Shown here in pieces: positions 53,424 through 64,000 of a stretch of DNA of 64,000 bases. The stretch lies in NCBI GenBank assembly GCA_017979445.1, contig CM030713.1, positions 26,767,163 through 26,831,162 of the forward strand, read 5' to 3'. Source of the stretch: Akebia trifoliata (Eukaryota > Streptophyta > Magnoliopsida > Ranunculales > Lardizabalaceae). Each line of letters starts with the position of its first letter. Within the stretch, counting starts at the first letter, position 1. Position numbers and translations under genes: made by a program. The notes beneath the pieces are model-generated. The model saw nothing but the letters and a program-made list of their open reading frames with translations, was not told the origin of the DNA and ran no database searches.

Positions 53424-55152
53424 TGTAGACACCCCATTTTTGCATCCGCCTGATTAATCAACTCGTCAACCCGATTGCAATGATTCCCAATGATGGATGT
53501 GTATTCCAATGCTTTATTTTGTTACCAGATATGTTTCAGAAATCCGGATGAGGTATCTCGAACTGACAAAACCTTAGAAATTACGCTACGCTAGGAAAAT
53601 ACGACCCCAGAAACATAGAAATCATCATCTTGCAGACCAGAAAGAAACTTCACGATAAAAATCACTAAAAATTATCAAATTACCAAAATATCCCTAACCT
53701 CAAAACAACCTAGAGCTTACGTTACGCTTAGAAAAACTCTCTCGAACACATAAAATAACAAATCGGAACCAAATAAATCATTTCACCAATTTTAACAGAA
53801 TTTGACAAAATTACGAAAATGCCCCTCGTAAAGTCCACAACCATTTCACACAAAACAAACTTCATAAATAACAAAAATTAATATTTCCATTGAATTCCTT
53901 ACGAAAAATCGATTCGAAAACATCCTGGAACATTAAAAACCGACTTGAAACGTGAAAAGTCCTCTCCGGGGGGCAACAAAACGGTAATTTCACAATTTTC
54001 ATGATAAAAATTCCGAAATTAATAAATAAAACATTAAATAATTAAATTAAAACATTAATGAAATTAATTTAAAATTTTGAACCTAAAAAATCGATTAATC
54101 GGACTCTCAGCAAAATTGTTGAGGGTTCGTGGGATATTTCTTTAAGGACCCCTCCATTTGGGGGTCCAAAGAATTAAGAAATAATGGAGGGCCTTCTCCA
54201 AAAATTTAAAGTAAATCAAGCAAGACTGCGGTCAAGGTATTAAAGTCAATCAAGTGAGACTGAAGTCAAAATTAAAGTCAATTAAGCAAGACTGAAGTCA
54301 CAAATATTAAAAGTCAATCAATTAAGACTAAAGTCAAAACATTAAAAGTCAAATAAGACCAAAAGTCATAATAGAATTATAATTGATTAATAACTCTATC
54401 TAATAGAGTTCTAACTTAAAAATAATTCTACCTAAAACAATTCTAATTAAAACATAATTCTACCTAAAACAAGTCAAATTAAAACACAACTCTAATTAAA
54501 AGATCTCTAATTAAATACTAACTCTATCCAAATCAACCCCTAAAAACATCTATAAATAGAGGTGCTCACACCCTATTTTCGTATAAAATCATAAACCTTA
54601 AGAGAAGTAGGTCTAGAAGCTCCCCTAGCCCCCCATAAACCCTAGTTTGGAGCCCCAACTCCTTAGCTAACATCCCTCCTTCAATTTTAGTCTAGAAAAC
54701 ACCCAAAAGCCTTCTAAAAATACCTCCAAATCCTCAACGAACTTGAAGAGTTTAGATTCAAAAACAAGGAGATACCTTACCTCGGAGATCCGAAGTCAAA
54801 TCCGGAAACAGAACGAAGCAAGGGAGCACGGTACAAGGAGCTCTTTTTGTCAGATCTGAGGGAATAAAGTCCTTGCATCGGAAAGGTATTTTTTTTTTTT
54901 TTTTTATCTAGGTTTTAGCAATGTAATTTACTTGGGAATTTAGTAGAGACCGGCTTTGGCCGGGCGGGATTGGTGCCTAACACCTTCCAATCCCGTAACA
55001 TGATCCCCGAATTCAGTTTTCTTGGTTTTAGATTAGTTTTTATCCGTTTAGAGTCATTGATCGGTTCCTAGACCGTAATAACTAGGTGGCGACTCCCAAA
55101 CCTCAAGGGTCAAAAGCGGATCCGCGCACCCCGCGGATCGAGGGCGCTTTCA
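53424..55152 (+). mobile_element. Solo LTR, probably Ty3/gypsy, nested in copia RT
   Basis: 1729 bp with TG...CA ends and a perfect 5-bp duplication GTTAT (53419-53423 and 55153-55157). Removing it restores the RT reading (SNINVI then NQTKKLLSR). It has no internal region, primer site or coding, as expected after recombination between two LTRs. A TATA box (ctataaatagaggtg) lies near 54551. The 3' part with ggtggcgactcc and cgcaccccgcgg resembles LTRs of the Tat/Ogre gypsy group; that assignment is from memory of the style and is tentative. Confidence 0.88.
54205..54370. repeat. Short tandem repeats inside the solo LTR
   Basis: About five diverged copies of a 30-bp unit, aaagtcaatcaag + caagactgaagtca. 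Confidence 0.75.
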
Positions 55153-56635
55153 GTTATAAATCAAACTAAGAAATTATTGTCTAGAAATTTTGACATGAAA
55201 GACTTAGGTCCTGCTGATGTAATTCTTGGAATAAAAATTTTTAGAAATAATAATGGATTTGGTTTATCACAATCTCACTATATTGAAAATGTTCTAAACG
55301 TTTTAATCAGTTTGATTGTATTCCTGCAAAAACACATTTTGTTTCAAATTGTAAGTTAATGAAAAATATTGGTAAAGGTGTTTCTCAATTAGAATATTCT
55401 CAAGTTATTGGTTGTTTAATGTATATTATGAACTGTACTAGGCCTGATATTGCATATTCAGTAAATAGATTAAGCAGATACACTAGCAACCCAAGACATG
55501 ATCACTGGGAAGCTTTGGTGAGGATCATGAGATACTTAAAGTATACCATGAGTTATAGGCTGCACTATAATAAATATCCTGCTGTATTAGAAGGATACAG
55601 TGATGCCAATTGGATATCAGACTCGGAAGAGTCGAAATCCACTAGTGGCTATATTTTTACACTTGGAGGTGCAGTAATCTTATGGAAATCCACCAAGCAA
55701 ACGTGCATAGCTCGTTCCACCATGGAATCTGAGTTTATTGCCATGGACAAGACTGGTGAAGAAGCTGAGTGGCTAAGAAATTTTCTTGTTAACATTCCTA
55801 TTTGGCCTAAACCAGTATATGCAATATCTATTCATTGTGACAACCAAGCTGCCATTGTTAGAGCAAAAAATAATGTATATAATGGCAAGTCAAGGCATAT
55901 TAAACGGAGACACAACTCTGTAAAACAACTACTCTCTAATGGAATTATTTCCATTGACTTTGTAAAGTCTAAGGAAAATTTGGCGGATCCTCTAACAAAA
56001 GGATTATCTAGAGAGTTAGTTGCATCGACTTCGAGGGGAATGGGCCTAAAGCCTACTAATTAAAAATTATTTCAATGGAAACCCAACCTAATTGATTGGA
56101 GATCCCAAAAATTAGGTTCAATGGGAAAACCAGTTGAAGTAATTTAAAAAGAAAACACTAATGGAACAGAATGTTCCAAGTCCATTCCTATGAAGTGTTT
56201 AGTGTTGCCTGTAAAAAGAAAGGTTGAATTATAATTCTTAATGTTGCCTATACTTGTAAAAGTGGAGTATATCAGGGTTCTTCTCATAGGCACACCTAAA
56301 TGAGTGTAGAATTGGGCCGATTCTATGAGAGTTAAGGCTAAGCTCTCTAAAGCACTCATGATACCAGGATATGTTCAGGGCCAAAATGAACACCATCGAT
56401 AGAACTTGATAGTTGATTGAGTAACCTGTGTGTATAGTCTATTGTTTAGGTTTACACTAAAGGTTGACAGTTCAAGGCTTAAAGTCCACTGATCGACTTG
56501 TAAATCCGATAGACTTATACTAGGTAAGGTTCAAGTCCAAAAGACACCTATACTGAAACATGGTTGTTCAAAGTGCTCTCTCTTTATATATTTTATATAT
56601 TTTTATTTTGAGTTTTCTGCATTCATGTGGGGGAT

Positions 56636-57484
56636 TGTTGGAATTTAGAGGGTTGAATTAGAAAACCCTTTAATATTCATGTAATTGCAACCATATGGTA
56701 AATCAATTAACCATAGGGTATTTAAATCCCATGTTTGCTTTTTGCTTTTTATTTTATGCTTTATGCTTTTTACTTTATTACTTTATGTTTAGTTGAATGT
56801 TTTGATTTTGCCTTGAGAAATAATAGTCCCACATCGACTAGGAGAAGAATTGATTTGCAATTCTTAAGTAGTTGTGCTTCTAATAGCTTTAAAGTGGATA
56901 GAAGTAGTGGGCGGGCTCACGCGCGCACACGGGGGTCCAAGAGGAAAACCCATGGTTCTAATTGGAATTTGGATCCACCGGTCCGAAAACCTTAATGCGT
57001 GTGCGCACGTACGACGTGCGCGCAGGGGGGGTGCAAATTCTCGAATTTACACCTCACGTGAGTGAACCAGCACAATGTGCCTGTTCGGAACCAGTTTGTG
57101 ACTGTTCTAAACAGTCACTTTCTCTTTTATATATATCAATTGTTTAGTCGATTTAAACTACTTGATTTTCTCTGTTATTATGTATTTTCGAATTATCAGT
57201 AAATTATTATTTCGTTGTGAGAGCACACAACATCGTCGAGTTCGAAGTTACGTTCCAATTTAGAGTACCCTTTTGGATACGTGGGTTGTTGAATCCTGCA
57301 GAACGAACGCCTACAGACTGTGGTACCGTAGCAGGGGCGAATTTCGTTTTAGGACAGTGCTTTGTGCACGCCTCAACCATTTCTTTGTAGGTAATATTTT
57401 CTTTTACATTCAATTTCGAAATATAAGGTTTGTTCTAACTTCTTCTCACTTTGCCATAAAAGAAATCAGTATTCAGAAATAACA
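56636..57484 (+). repeat. 3' LTR of copia element 3
   Basis: 849 bp. It holds the GC-rich block 56993-57069 (gcgtgtgcgcacgtacgac ... gtgcaaattctcgaattt) in place of the AT-rich block of the 5' LTR. A similar GC-rich stretch occurs reversed near 58285-58345. Confidence 0.93.
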
Positions 57485-57654
57485 GCCTTTGCGCGTTGCA
57501 TTGGTGTCCTTCTAAATGTTGTGGCTCAGGAGCTAAGACTTACTTTGAGCACAATATCTTCGTGGGTAAGCGTTGGCTCGATACTCACCGGGAAATACTC
57601 GTTCGAAATTTTCAACGATGCCCAACAAGATGTGATTAATGTTGGGGAATTATA

Positions 57655-58724
57655 TGTTGTAAATTTTAGTTTTGGTTTTGTATTGTTTAAATAATAAATT
57701 ATAACCAAAAGAATAATATAAAGATCATGAAGAAATTGGAAGAACTTATCGTTGACTAAGACACGAAGTAATTGTTGTCCTTAAAATCAATTTCGCCCCC
57801 TTAGGAATAAATCATCAATGCAGTCGGTCTCAGGCATCTGGTTTCCAAGATTCAACAGTCAGTGTCTAATAACTGTGCACTCAAAAATAGCAGATTTACG
57901 ACGAACTTGATCAGATCTAACGTTATATGACCAACCAGTGAACAAGAGAGTGTATTCAAGATGTTATCTCTAAAAGAACAGTAGAGTGGAGAAGAAGAGA
58001 GAGATCAGAAAGATTATTTCTATATCTCAAACATTAGGGCTATATATAGCTAAGCTAAGCAATACAAAACAAAATAAGTATTACAATGTACCAATTATAA
58101 CAAAAACAGAAAAACTAATTAACAAACTAACTAACTAACAAATTAGCTAACCAACTAACTTACTAACTAACTAACAAATTAACAAACTAACACGAATTAA
58201 TTTTATAGGCATTAGGCCTAATGGTCCACAATAGTAATTGTAGATACGTTAGCAAAAATAGGTCTTTTACGTACACCCATGTGAGGCTTAAATTTCGGGA
58301 TTTGCACCCCCCTGCACGCGCATCACATGCGGACACATGCACTAAAGTGTTTCGACAGATTGGCCCCACACACAATGGGTTGTAGTCCCACGATACCTTA
58401 TACTCCCATGTGGGCGCAAAGCTCACTCTCTTTCTTACTCACACTCAAGCAAGAGAGAGAGAGCAATCATTTATAAGTTGAAAATTATTCTTGTATTTAT
58501 CAGATATGGGACTAAAGATTTGAAGAGTTGTGTCTACAACTCTCATAATCAATAAAGGAAAGAGAATCTTTGACTTTCAACTTATATAAAAAAGGAAAAA
58601 CCCTTTTAATTTATGTTTCACTAATTAAGGAAGTCTTCTACACTTTACAAACAACACTCAAGAGGTCTTGCGTTCAAATATTATCCTCAACAAAATAATG
58701 AATTAAACTATGAATTTTACAATA
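57655..58724. mobile_element. 1.07-kb insertion in the WAV3-like gene, class uncertain
   Basis: Bounded by the direct repeat TTATA (57650-57654 and 58725-58729). Excision with one copy restores VGELY-IDEEKDFL. The ends tgttgtaaattttagtttt and the complement of aaactatgaattttacaata are imperfectly inverted. The inner part includes a (aactaact)n-like run near 58105-58195 and, reversed, sequence like the GC-rich LTR block of copia element 3. A worn solo LTR or a TIR element are both possible. Confidence 0.7.
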
Positions 58725-59405
58725 TTATACATTGATGAGGAGAAGGATTTCCTAGTCCAAGTGTCAGTCCCAGCAAGTGTTATTAGCATCAATGTCTGAA
58801 AAGAAAGCATGTTGGGCACCTCATTATTGAGTGTGGAGTGCTGTACAAAGACCCTCTTTCGAAGGAGATTATCAAGGTGGATATAGAAAGGCAGTTGAGA
58901 TACAGAGGCCTGAAGCTCTTTCTTCGATGGAAAATAGAGCATGTTTAGAGGTTGATAGGCTGAAGAATCGTTTATTGGTGGCACAAGGGATTGCAGAAGA
59001 CAAGAGATGGTTGAGAAATGGGACTTAGAAAGGGCACAGTCAGTCTTGACAGACCGAAGGTTGGTCTTGTTGACATCTGCATCATCCCAAGCCGGCGATG
59101 GTCTGTGCAATTGGCTCGAGGCCGAGCTGAAGGAAATAAGCGAGAGAATGGGGAGTTGGGAACTCTATGAAGAGACCGGACAAGCTTATGTGCTCTCTGG
59201 TTTGAGCTCCCATTCATAGCAAAGGACCACAACAAGTGGTTGCTTGAACAACAGCACGACTGATGTGTCTGTAGCGTATGAAACACCTTCCATAGTGAGC
59301 ATGGTGACAAGATCACAGATACTTGGCTGTTGTCCAGTGCGTTCTACTCCAAAGCAGACTCGACGACTGACAAAGTCATCCAGCTTGCCACACATTGTGG
59401 ATAGA

Positions 59406-60226
59406 TAGGTAATAGGGAGGATGGGACTAACTAGTCAACATCACCTAATTTGGTATGGGTTTATGTAGAAATTTTTGCAATGTAAATGGCTCAGTGTCAG
59501 CAGCTGCAATCACTGGGAATCATACAAGGTGTAAGTTTCCTTTACTTTTTTTCTTTTTCGATTTTCTTTTTCGATTTTTTCTTTTTAATTGTTGGTTTTT
59601 TGGGAATTTTAATTCATTTTGACAAGGGAGTATTGATTTCTAGAGAGTTATTAAGTGGAAATAATTGGGAAGAAGATTTTGAGAGCGGTACGAGTGAGTC
59701 CCTTTCTTAAGCCTTTTGTGTTCTCTTGAAATTTTCCTTTCTTGAATGTGTGATTGCATAAGAAAGCGACGGGAATCGTGTGATTTATTGGAAAGCTGAC
59801 TCATGTTATGTCGAAGGATTAGCTCAAGAGCCACATTGATGTGTACCGCCTGAGATACCAAGGAGTTATAGAACAAAAAAAAAAATTTATTTTAAACCAT
59901 TGGACTTGAATATGAGAAAGATAGATTGAGTTTCTCGAATCATGTTGTGATGGCAAAGGTGATGCATCTACAATGAACAAGATTTTTCCATCATACAAAC
60001 ATGGGAATATCGATATTGAATTAGGAAGCAATTCCTATAATATAAAAAAATTTGCGCAACACATAAGATTGATTTAGATTACATCAAAAGCAATTTCCTG
60101 CCATGTTGTTTGGCATTAGAGACATGTATGAAGACAAGATGTTCTACTTAATGGATAGTCTCAAGCATGGGAATAACAAGAATTCCAAGGGCGAGGAGTC
60201 TAAGACTTAGCGTCACCCATTGCAGC
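59406..60226. other. Downstream flank of the WAV3-like pseudogene
   Basis: No gene recognised. There is a T-rich run near 59545-59590. The sequence around 60100-60220 continues after the MITE at 60404 and may be old coding sequence, but I could not identify it. Confidence 0.45.
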
Positions 60227-60403
60227 CATGGTTTTAAATCTCATCCGAGTTGTCTCGGTATCGTCCACCAACAAGACGAGTTGACAAGTCATCTCAAAGA
60301 CAATGGTTTGTTCTAATTCTAAGGCATTTTTTTAAATCTCATCCGAAACAACTTGGTCTCGTTCATGACGAGACGAGACATCAAAATGAGTTTTAAAACC
60401 ATG
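60227..60403. mobile_element. hAT-type MITE, 177 bp
   Basis: The termini catggttttaaatctcat and the complement of atgagttttaaaaccatg are inverted. The flanking octamers attgcagc (60219-60226) and actgcagc (60404-60411) match at 7 of 8. It belongs to the same family as the element in EPSPS intron 6. Confidence 0.85.
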
Positions 60404-60683
60404 ACTGCAGCGGTTGCGTTTCATGGATGCCTAATCTATGATGGAAAGCATAGGGAGATGGAGTGCCTACTTTTGAAGGAAATGAACACCAGAGTGGTGT
60501 TCAACTCTGTGCGGAAGGAAGAGGCCTAGAGGCTGGTCTTCTTTTGAAGAGCACTCCATCAAGGTGAAGACCACAAATACAGAAGACTCATATCTGTAGG
60601 GGTGGTAAAGGATATGAAGATTTATGTAGGAGAGAGGTTTGATAGAACTAACTTCGTTATGACACCCTTGGATGATTACCAAT

Positions 60684-60951
60684 CGTCGATCTTGACAATT
60701 TGAATCATTGATCTCAATGATTGGTGTTGAATTGTTGAGATCAACGATTGAAACAAAGGTTGATCTTGACAAGTTGAATTATTTATCTTGATGATTCATG
60801 TTGAAACATCAAGATCGGCTATTATAACAAGTTCGATCTTGATAATTTGAATCACTTAATTATCTAGATGATTCATGTTCAAACGTTGAGATCGATGATT
60901 TACAATCTTTGATCTTGACGATTCCAAGATTTGAATCATCCATCTCACCAG
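60684..60951. repeat. Minisatellite with dyad units, about 75-bp period
   Basis: About 3.5 units of the form gatcttgacaatttgaatca followed by gttgagatcaacgatt. Each unit holds self-complementary gatctt / aagatc-like pieces. The family is shared with 35488-35672. Confidence 0.75.
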
Positions 60952-61911
60952 TTGCAAGGGAGGTCAGTGGGTATTAAGAAAGAAAAAAATTTACTAAATG
61001 GACCATTAAGTTATTTCGGAAAGTTTTGGGAGCAGGGATTTAGAAAGAAGTCCCTCATGCAAGGTGCATAACGTAATTTTTTCGAAAGAAAATGGAAATC
61101 TATATTCCACCCTTGTGTGTGTGTGTGTTTTTTTAAATCTCATTTTGCTCTTATGTGAATATTATTGAACATTAAGCAACCACACACCCAACATGAAACT
61201 TACAGATACTCCAAATAAAACATTCAATAAGAAGTATTTTTGTCATTAGCAATCATCATGCAATAGGACAATATATCGATCTTGACAAGAATGATGATGT
61301 TGATGACTTAAATGATTTCTTAGGGTTCGAACTTAGATGATATCGAAAAATGGTGTGAGTGCCTTGGTTGCATCTCTAAGTAAAAGGCCATCATCGTCTA
61401 CATATAAAAATAATGCTAGCATGACCTAACGATTGACCTCAATTCACACTTTGATGACGTGGAGGTGTGTATGGAACCATACATGCTTTCATCAAGTTAC
61501 TAGTGAAAAACATCTATATAATCTCAACGTTTTATCTTCTTCAACCTTCAAGTCACAACAAGAAGATTGGGTTTTAGAGATCAAAGATGATGGATTTTAG
61601 GGGGGAAACCTAAAACATCATTTGTAGAATCCCAAATTAATATTTTTCTGATATTTTCAATTTTTTTTCTAAAATTAGTCCAATAAATCCAACTGACTTC
61701 ATTGAATAATTGTTGAATCCAAACACTTGGTTACCATGGTAAAGACCAAACACTTTCAGGATTCCAAAAATTTGGGGTCGGATGAATGAATCCTCTTCCT
61801 CCACTTAAATCTAAATAAAGGTGAAGGGCAAATCTTTTCGTCTAGCAAGGGCCAACTAGCTTAGTTAGTCAAGTCTTTAGGTGATGATACCATATTCTTG
61901 GGCTCGATTCT
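60952..61911. other. Intergenic repeats, no gene seen
   Basis: A (GT)n run lies near 61115. The segment 61425-61500 resembles one arm of the fold-back at 25769, and 61535-61735 resembles part of EPSPS intron 2. Confidence 0.5.
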
Positions 61912-62228
61912 TGATACATTTGGTGGTCCAACTCGAAACCAATTGGCAATGAGTGGAGAGGCCCAGGGTCTTATAACGAGAGAGACAAGGTAATTTGTGT
62001 CCAATGTAGGACCAAACTCAACACACCCTCGCACGCGTGGGTTGGATTGGGCCAAAGCACAGGAAAATATGAACTACACGACATGAAAAAGAGAAAGGCC
62101 CACTCTGATACCATGAAAATTTGAAAGTCCAACTCAAAACCGATTGGCAAGGAGTGGCGAGCTAGGCCCAGGATCTTATAAGGAGAGAGAGAAGGAAATT
62201 TGTGTGGGATGTGAGACTAAACTCAACA
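61912..62228 (-). mobile_element. TRIM (miniature LTR element)
   Basis: 317 bp with LTRs of about 112-115 bp (61912-62023 and 62114-62228) that start TG and end CA, and a perfect target duplication ATTCT (61907-61911 and 62229-62233). On the minus strand the 5' LTR is followed by the tRNA-Met primer site TGGTATCAGAGTGGGCC. The LTR opening tgttgagtttagtctcac is typical of plant Katydid-like TRIMs. It has no coding capacity, so it would depend on enzymes supplied in trans. Confidence 0.92.
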
Positions 62229-62233
62229 ATTCT

Positions 62234-62929
62234 CCCTAGCATATGCACCATCCATACATAATGTATACATAATGTTTGAGGTGCGCTATTTGTACCCATC
62301 TATTTGCTCATCTCACTCATTTTACTATGATCACTCACCTAAAAAGTGGGTTAGAGCAGTAATTTTAACTTTATCACCATCCCCTACCAATTCTGGTTCA
62401 GTCTCCTATTTTCTTTTTCTTCTTCTTCTTCCCTCTCATTTGCCTCTCGTTTCTCATTCTTCTTCTTATTTAATCCAAGTATGCTTCAACTTCAATCAGG
62501 GTTTCAACAAGGATTTTGTAGTAGAAGAAGGCCTTTTTAGAGCTTGAAAAATAGGTTAGCAATGATCGCGAAAACGAAACATAAATTCAGATTATCATTC
62601 TTAGCTCACATAACTTTAACAACTATTTAGAAAACTATCATATGGAATTTAAATAACAAACTATCCAAGAATGAATTATAAGATTTGTTTTTGATAGAAA
62701 AATATTAACCAATAAAATAATCACAAATTTTTTGGTCTTATGGATACCTACCTGGAATTGTAGCCATCACCATTGTTCCATGTAATATGTAAATAAACCT
62801 TAATCTCAAGACTCACCCTCTCCTCCTTGATCTACCCTTTTGGATCGGCTAGACCTCAATGATTGAATTCTCGATCTGTACAATACCTCTTCTCTATATT
62901 CTTTTATAGATAGGAATAACACAACGTGA
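62234..62929. other. Intergenic, no gene seen
   Basis: A CTT-rich stretch lies near 62410-62470. A 91-codon open frame at 62272-62547 has no recognisable domain. Confidence 0.45.
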
Positions 62930-63198
62930 AAAAAAAGCCTATATTTGGCGGCTCAAAGCCGTCGAATTTCATAAATTTTGACAGACCAAGGGATCAAAAT
63001 TTTCATTGTCAATTTTTTTTTCAACGGACCGAAACCATTAAATTAATAGAGAATGGGAGAAATTGGATGGCTCTTAGCCGTCGAATTAGGGATCATCAAA
63101 AATTTCAACAGCCATATACCGTTAAAATTCGCTTTCTAAAATTTGTGGGCTTTGGCCTATCAAATTTTCTTGTCAAAATTTTCAGTTTTCACATAGTG
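62930..63198. mobile_element. CACTA-type MITE, 269 bp
   Basis: Termini cacaacgtgaaaa and the complement of ttttcacatagtg (that is, cactatgtgaaaa) are flanked by a 3-bp duplication TAA (62927-62929 and 63199-63201), as for CACTA elements. Subterminal repeats of the type agccgtcgaatt occur in both orientations. It is non-coding. Confidence 0.85.
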
Positions 63199-63201
63199 TA
63201 A

Positions 63202-64000
63202 AGGGCTTAGATTCTCCATAAATTAGTATCCAACTCGCCAAAGAAAATTAATCTTTCCATAATGGAGGTTTCCAATTCAATAAGTGTTCTCCATTGGCTC
63301 CTCGTGTTATTGGCAAACTTCTTTAACAAGTAAATCCAAAAAAAAAACGTTAAAGTCATTGATCAAGGCTTAATGGGCCACCACAAATTGACTTTAGGTC
63401 CAACAACCTCAACTCTTAATCCAGTAATTGTGAAAATATATATATAACAAAACTTCATTTGGTGGTCGGTATCGAATTCTCCAACATAAAATCAATAGCA
63501 TCCTATTAAATCTATCTAAAAGGACTTAATAGTTTCCTACAAAATCTCAATCGGTAGGTTCTTACCTAGTCCTTTTAAGTAAATTCAGTAGGATCCTACC
63601 AAGTCTTAATGGAAATTTTCAATATCTTACTACCGAAAAAAAAAAAAAAAATCTTTTTAAAATGGATGTGATGAGTAATTTGACTATTTATTATAAAATA
63701 ACATTTACGTGGGTCAGACAAGCAAAAAAGTGGATTCAAATAATTCAGACAATAATGTTTTAATCTAAAATTTCAACTCTTCCATATTTCAACAATGGTA
63801 TATTGTTCCATGGATCTAAAGTCTAAAATATGGAAGAAACGAGCATTTCCACACCTATGACCATGCTACCCGACCCTATGGAACATTGGCTCACATCTTG
63901 CTAGACCCTCCCCTCACCCCCGACAATGATAACGACAAAAATTAATAAATAAAATAAATAAATAAATAAATAAGAAGTAGGGTTAACCATTAATCAAAGA
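63202..64000. other. Intergenic, no gene seen
   Basis: AT-rich. A segment near 63480-63620 has the inverted pieces ctatctaaaaggacttaat and ctagtccttttaagtaaat. A (AAAT)n run lies at about 63945-63971. Confidence 0.5.

Larger units (their letters stand above)
50448..56063 (+). pseudogene. Copia element 3 polyprotein remnants
   Basis: Gag starts at the ATG at 50448 (SDKFDGKNFKFWQQKM) and breaks near 50970. A zinc knuckle is recognisable only in a shifted frame (CYFCNKPGHRAKDC). Protease has WLDTGATKHIC (51361). Integrase shows WHARLGHVNN, FIDDCTRFC, RSDRGGEYES and QQNGVAERKN across three frames. RT has DVKTAFLNGELDEE and YVDDMLIFGS, interrupted at 53424 by the solo LTR and resumed at 55158 (FDMKDLGPADVILGIKI). 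RNase H (55359-56063) is intact: [25 protein letters not shown]. At least five frame breaks show that it cannot move by itself. Confidence 0.92.
49601..57484 (+). mobile_element. Ty1/copia retrotransposon in the WAV3-like gene
   Basis: 7884 bp including a nested 1.73-kb solo LTR. LTRs are at 49601-50414 and 56636-57484 (TG...CA), with a perfect target duplication GCCTT (49596-49600 and 57485-57489). A purine tract (gtgggggat) precedes the 3' LTR. I did not find the usual tRNA-Met primer site after the 5' LTR. The internal part codes gag to RNase H in copia order but has several stops and frameshifts. About 570 bp of non-coding sequence separates the end of RNase H from the 3' LTR. Confidence 0.95.
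48968..59405 (+). pseudogene. WAV3-type RING/VWFA E3 ligase pseudogene
   Basis: This is the relic of a plant E3 ubiquitin ligase with a RING finger and a von Willebrand factor A domain (WAV3/EDA40 family). Surviving pieces in order: the C-terminal half of the RING (FTAECSHTFHLNCIASS, VCPLCR; 48968-49105); the VWFA domain (GPADHLAIISFSS, GGTNIVEALRKGVKVLEDRR, DASGGTFSFIE; 49135-49600); its continuation at 57485-57654 (ARCIGVLLNVVAQELRL); and the C-terminal domain at 58730-59405 (DEEKDFLVQVSVPA, ACLEVDRLKNRLL, LEAELKEISERMGS, YVLSGLSSHS). The start of VWFA is deleted. Stops and frameshifts occur near 49108, 49195, 49516, 49543 and 59030. Two insertions split it. Removing each with one target copy rejoins the frame exactly (QDAF-ARC and VGELY-IDEEK). 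It is dead. Confidence 0.9.

Noticed and set aside
57655..58724. Intron of the WAV3-like gene
   Set aside because: No GT-AG pair fits the protein junction, whereas a TTATA direct repeat does and restores the frame exactly.

Overview
This is nuclear DNA from a flowering plant, most likely a eudicot. The evidence is AT-rich intergenic sequence, multi-exon genes with GT-AG introns, two proteins with N-terminal regions that look like plastid transit peptides, and dense plant-type transposons (Ty1/copia and Ty3/gypsy LTR elements, a TRIM, LINE and SINE insertions, and hAT, Tourist, CACTA and Mutator-like MITEs). I cannot name the species.

Three genes look intact, all on the minus strand: a UDP-glucuronate 4-epimerase (GAE type, single exon, 436 aa, 18768-20078), EPSP synthase of the shikimate pathway (8 exons, 516 aa, 26121-32669), and a plastid transketolase (7 exons, 744 aa, 36366-40409). 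Every exon junction I propose keeps the reading frame. Transketolase makes erythrose 4-phosphate, which feeds the shikimate pathway in which EPSP synthase acts. GAE makes UDP-galacturonate for pectin. The same three families are neighbours in Arabidopsis (At2g45290 TKL2, At2g45300 EPSPS, At2g45310 GAE4), so this block looks like old conserved microsynteny.

Two dead genes flank the block. On the left (2416-9685) is a CYP706-like cytochrome P450 pseudogene split by a young copia element (3034-7932). On the right (48968-59405) is a WAV3-type RING/VWFA ubiquitin-ligase pseudogene. It is broken by a copia element (49601-57484), which itself carries a 1.73-kb solo LTR (53424-55152), and by a second 1.07-kb insertion (57655-58724). 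A FAR1/FHY3-like (MULE transposase-derived) relic lies at 44169-45892, and a second, eroded copia element at 12178-16911.

The rest is intergenic sequence full of small transposons, many with readable target-site duplications. The points most worth a second look are: a 57-bp copy of the EPSPS start-codon region just upstream of the FAR1-like relic; a 2-kb nested TIR element occupying the EPSPS upstream region; a decayed copy of transketolase exon 2 inside intron 1; and two LTRs of one copia element that differ by a non-homologous block although the target duplication is perfect.
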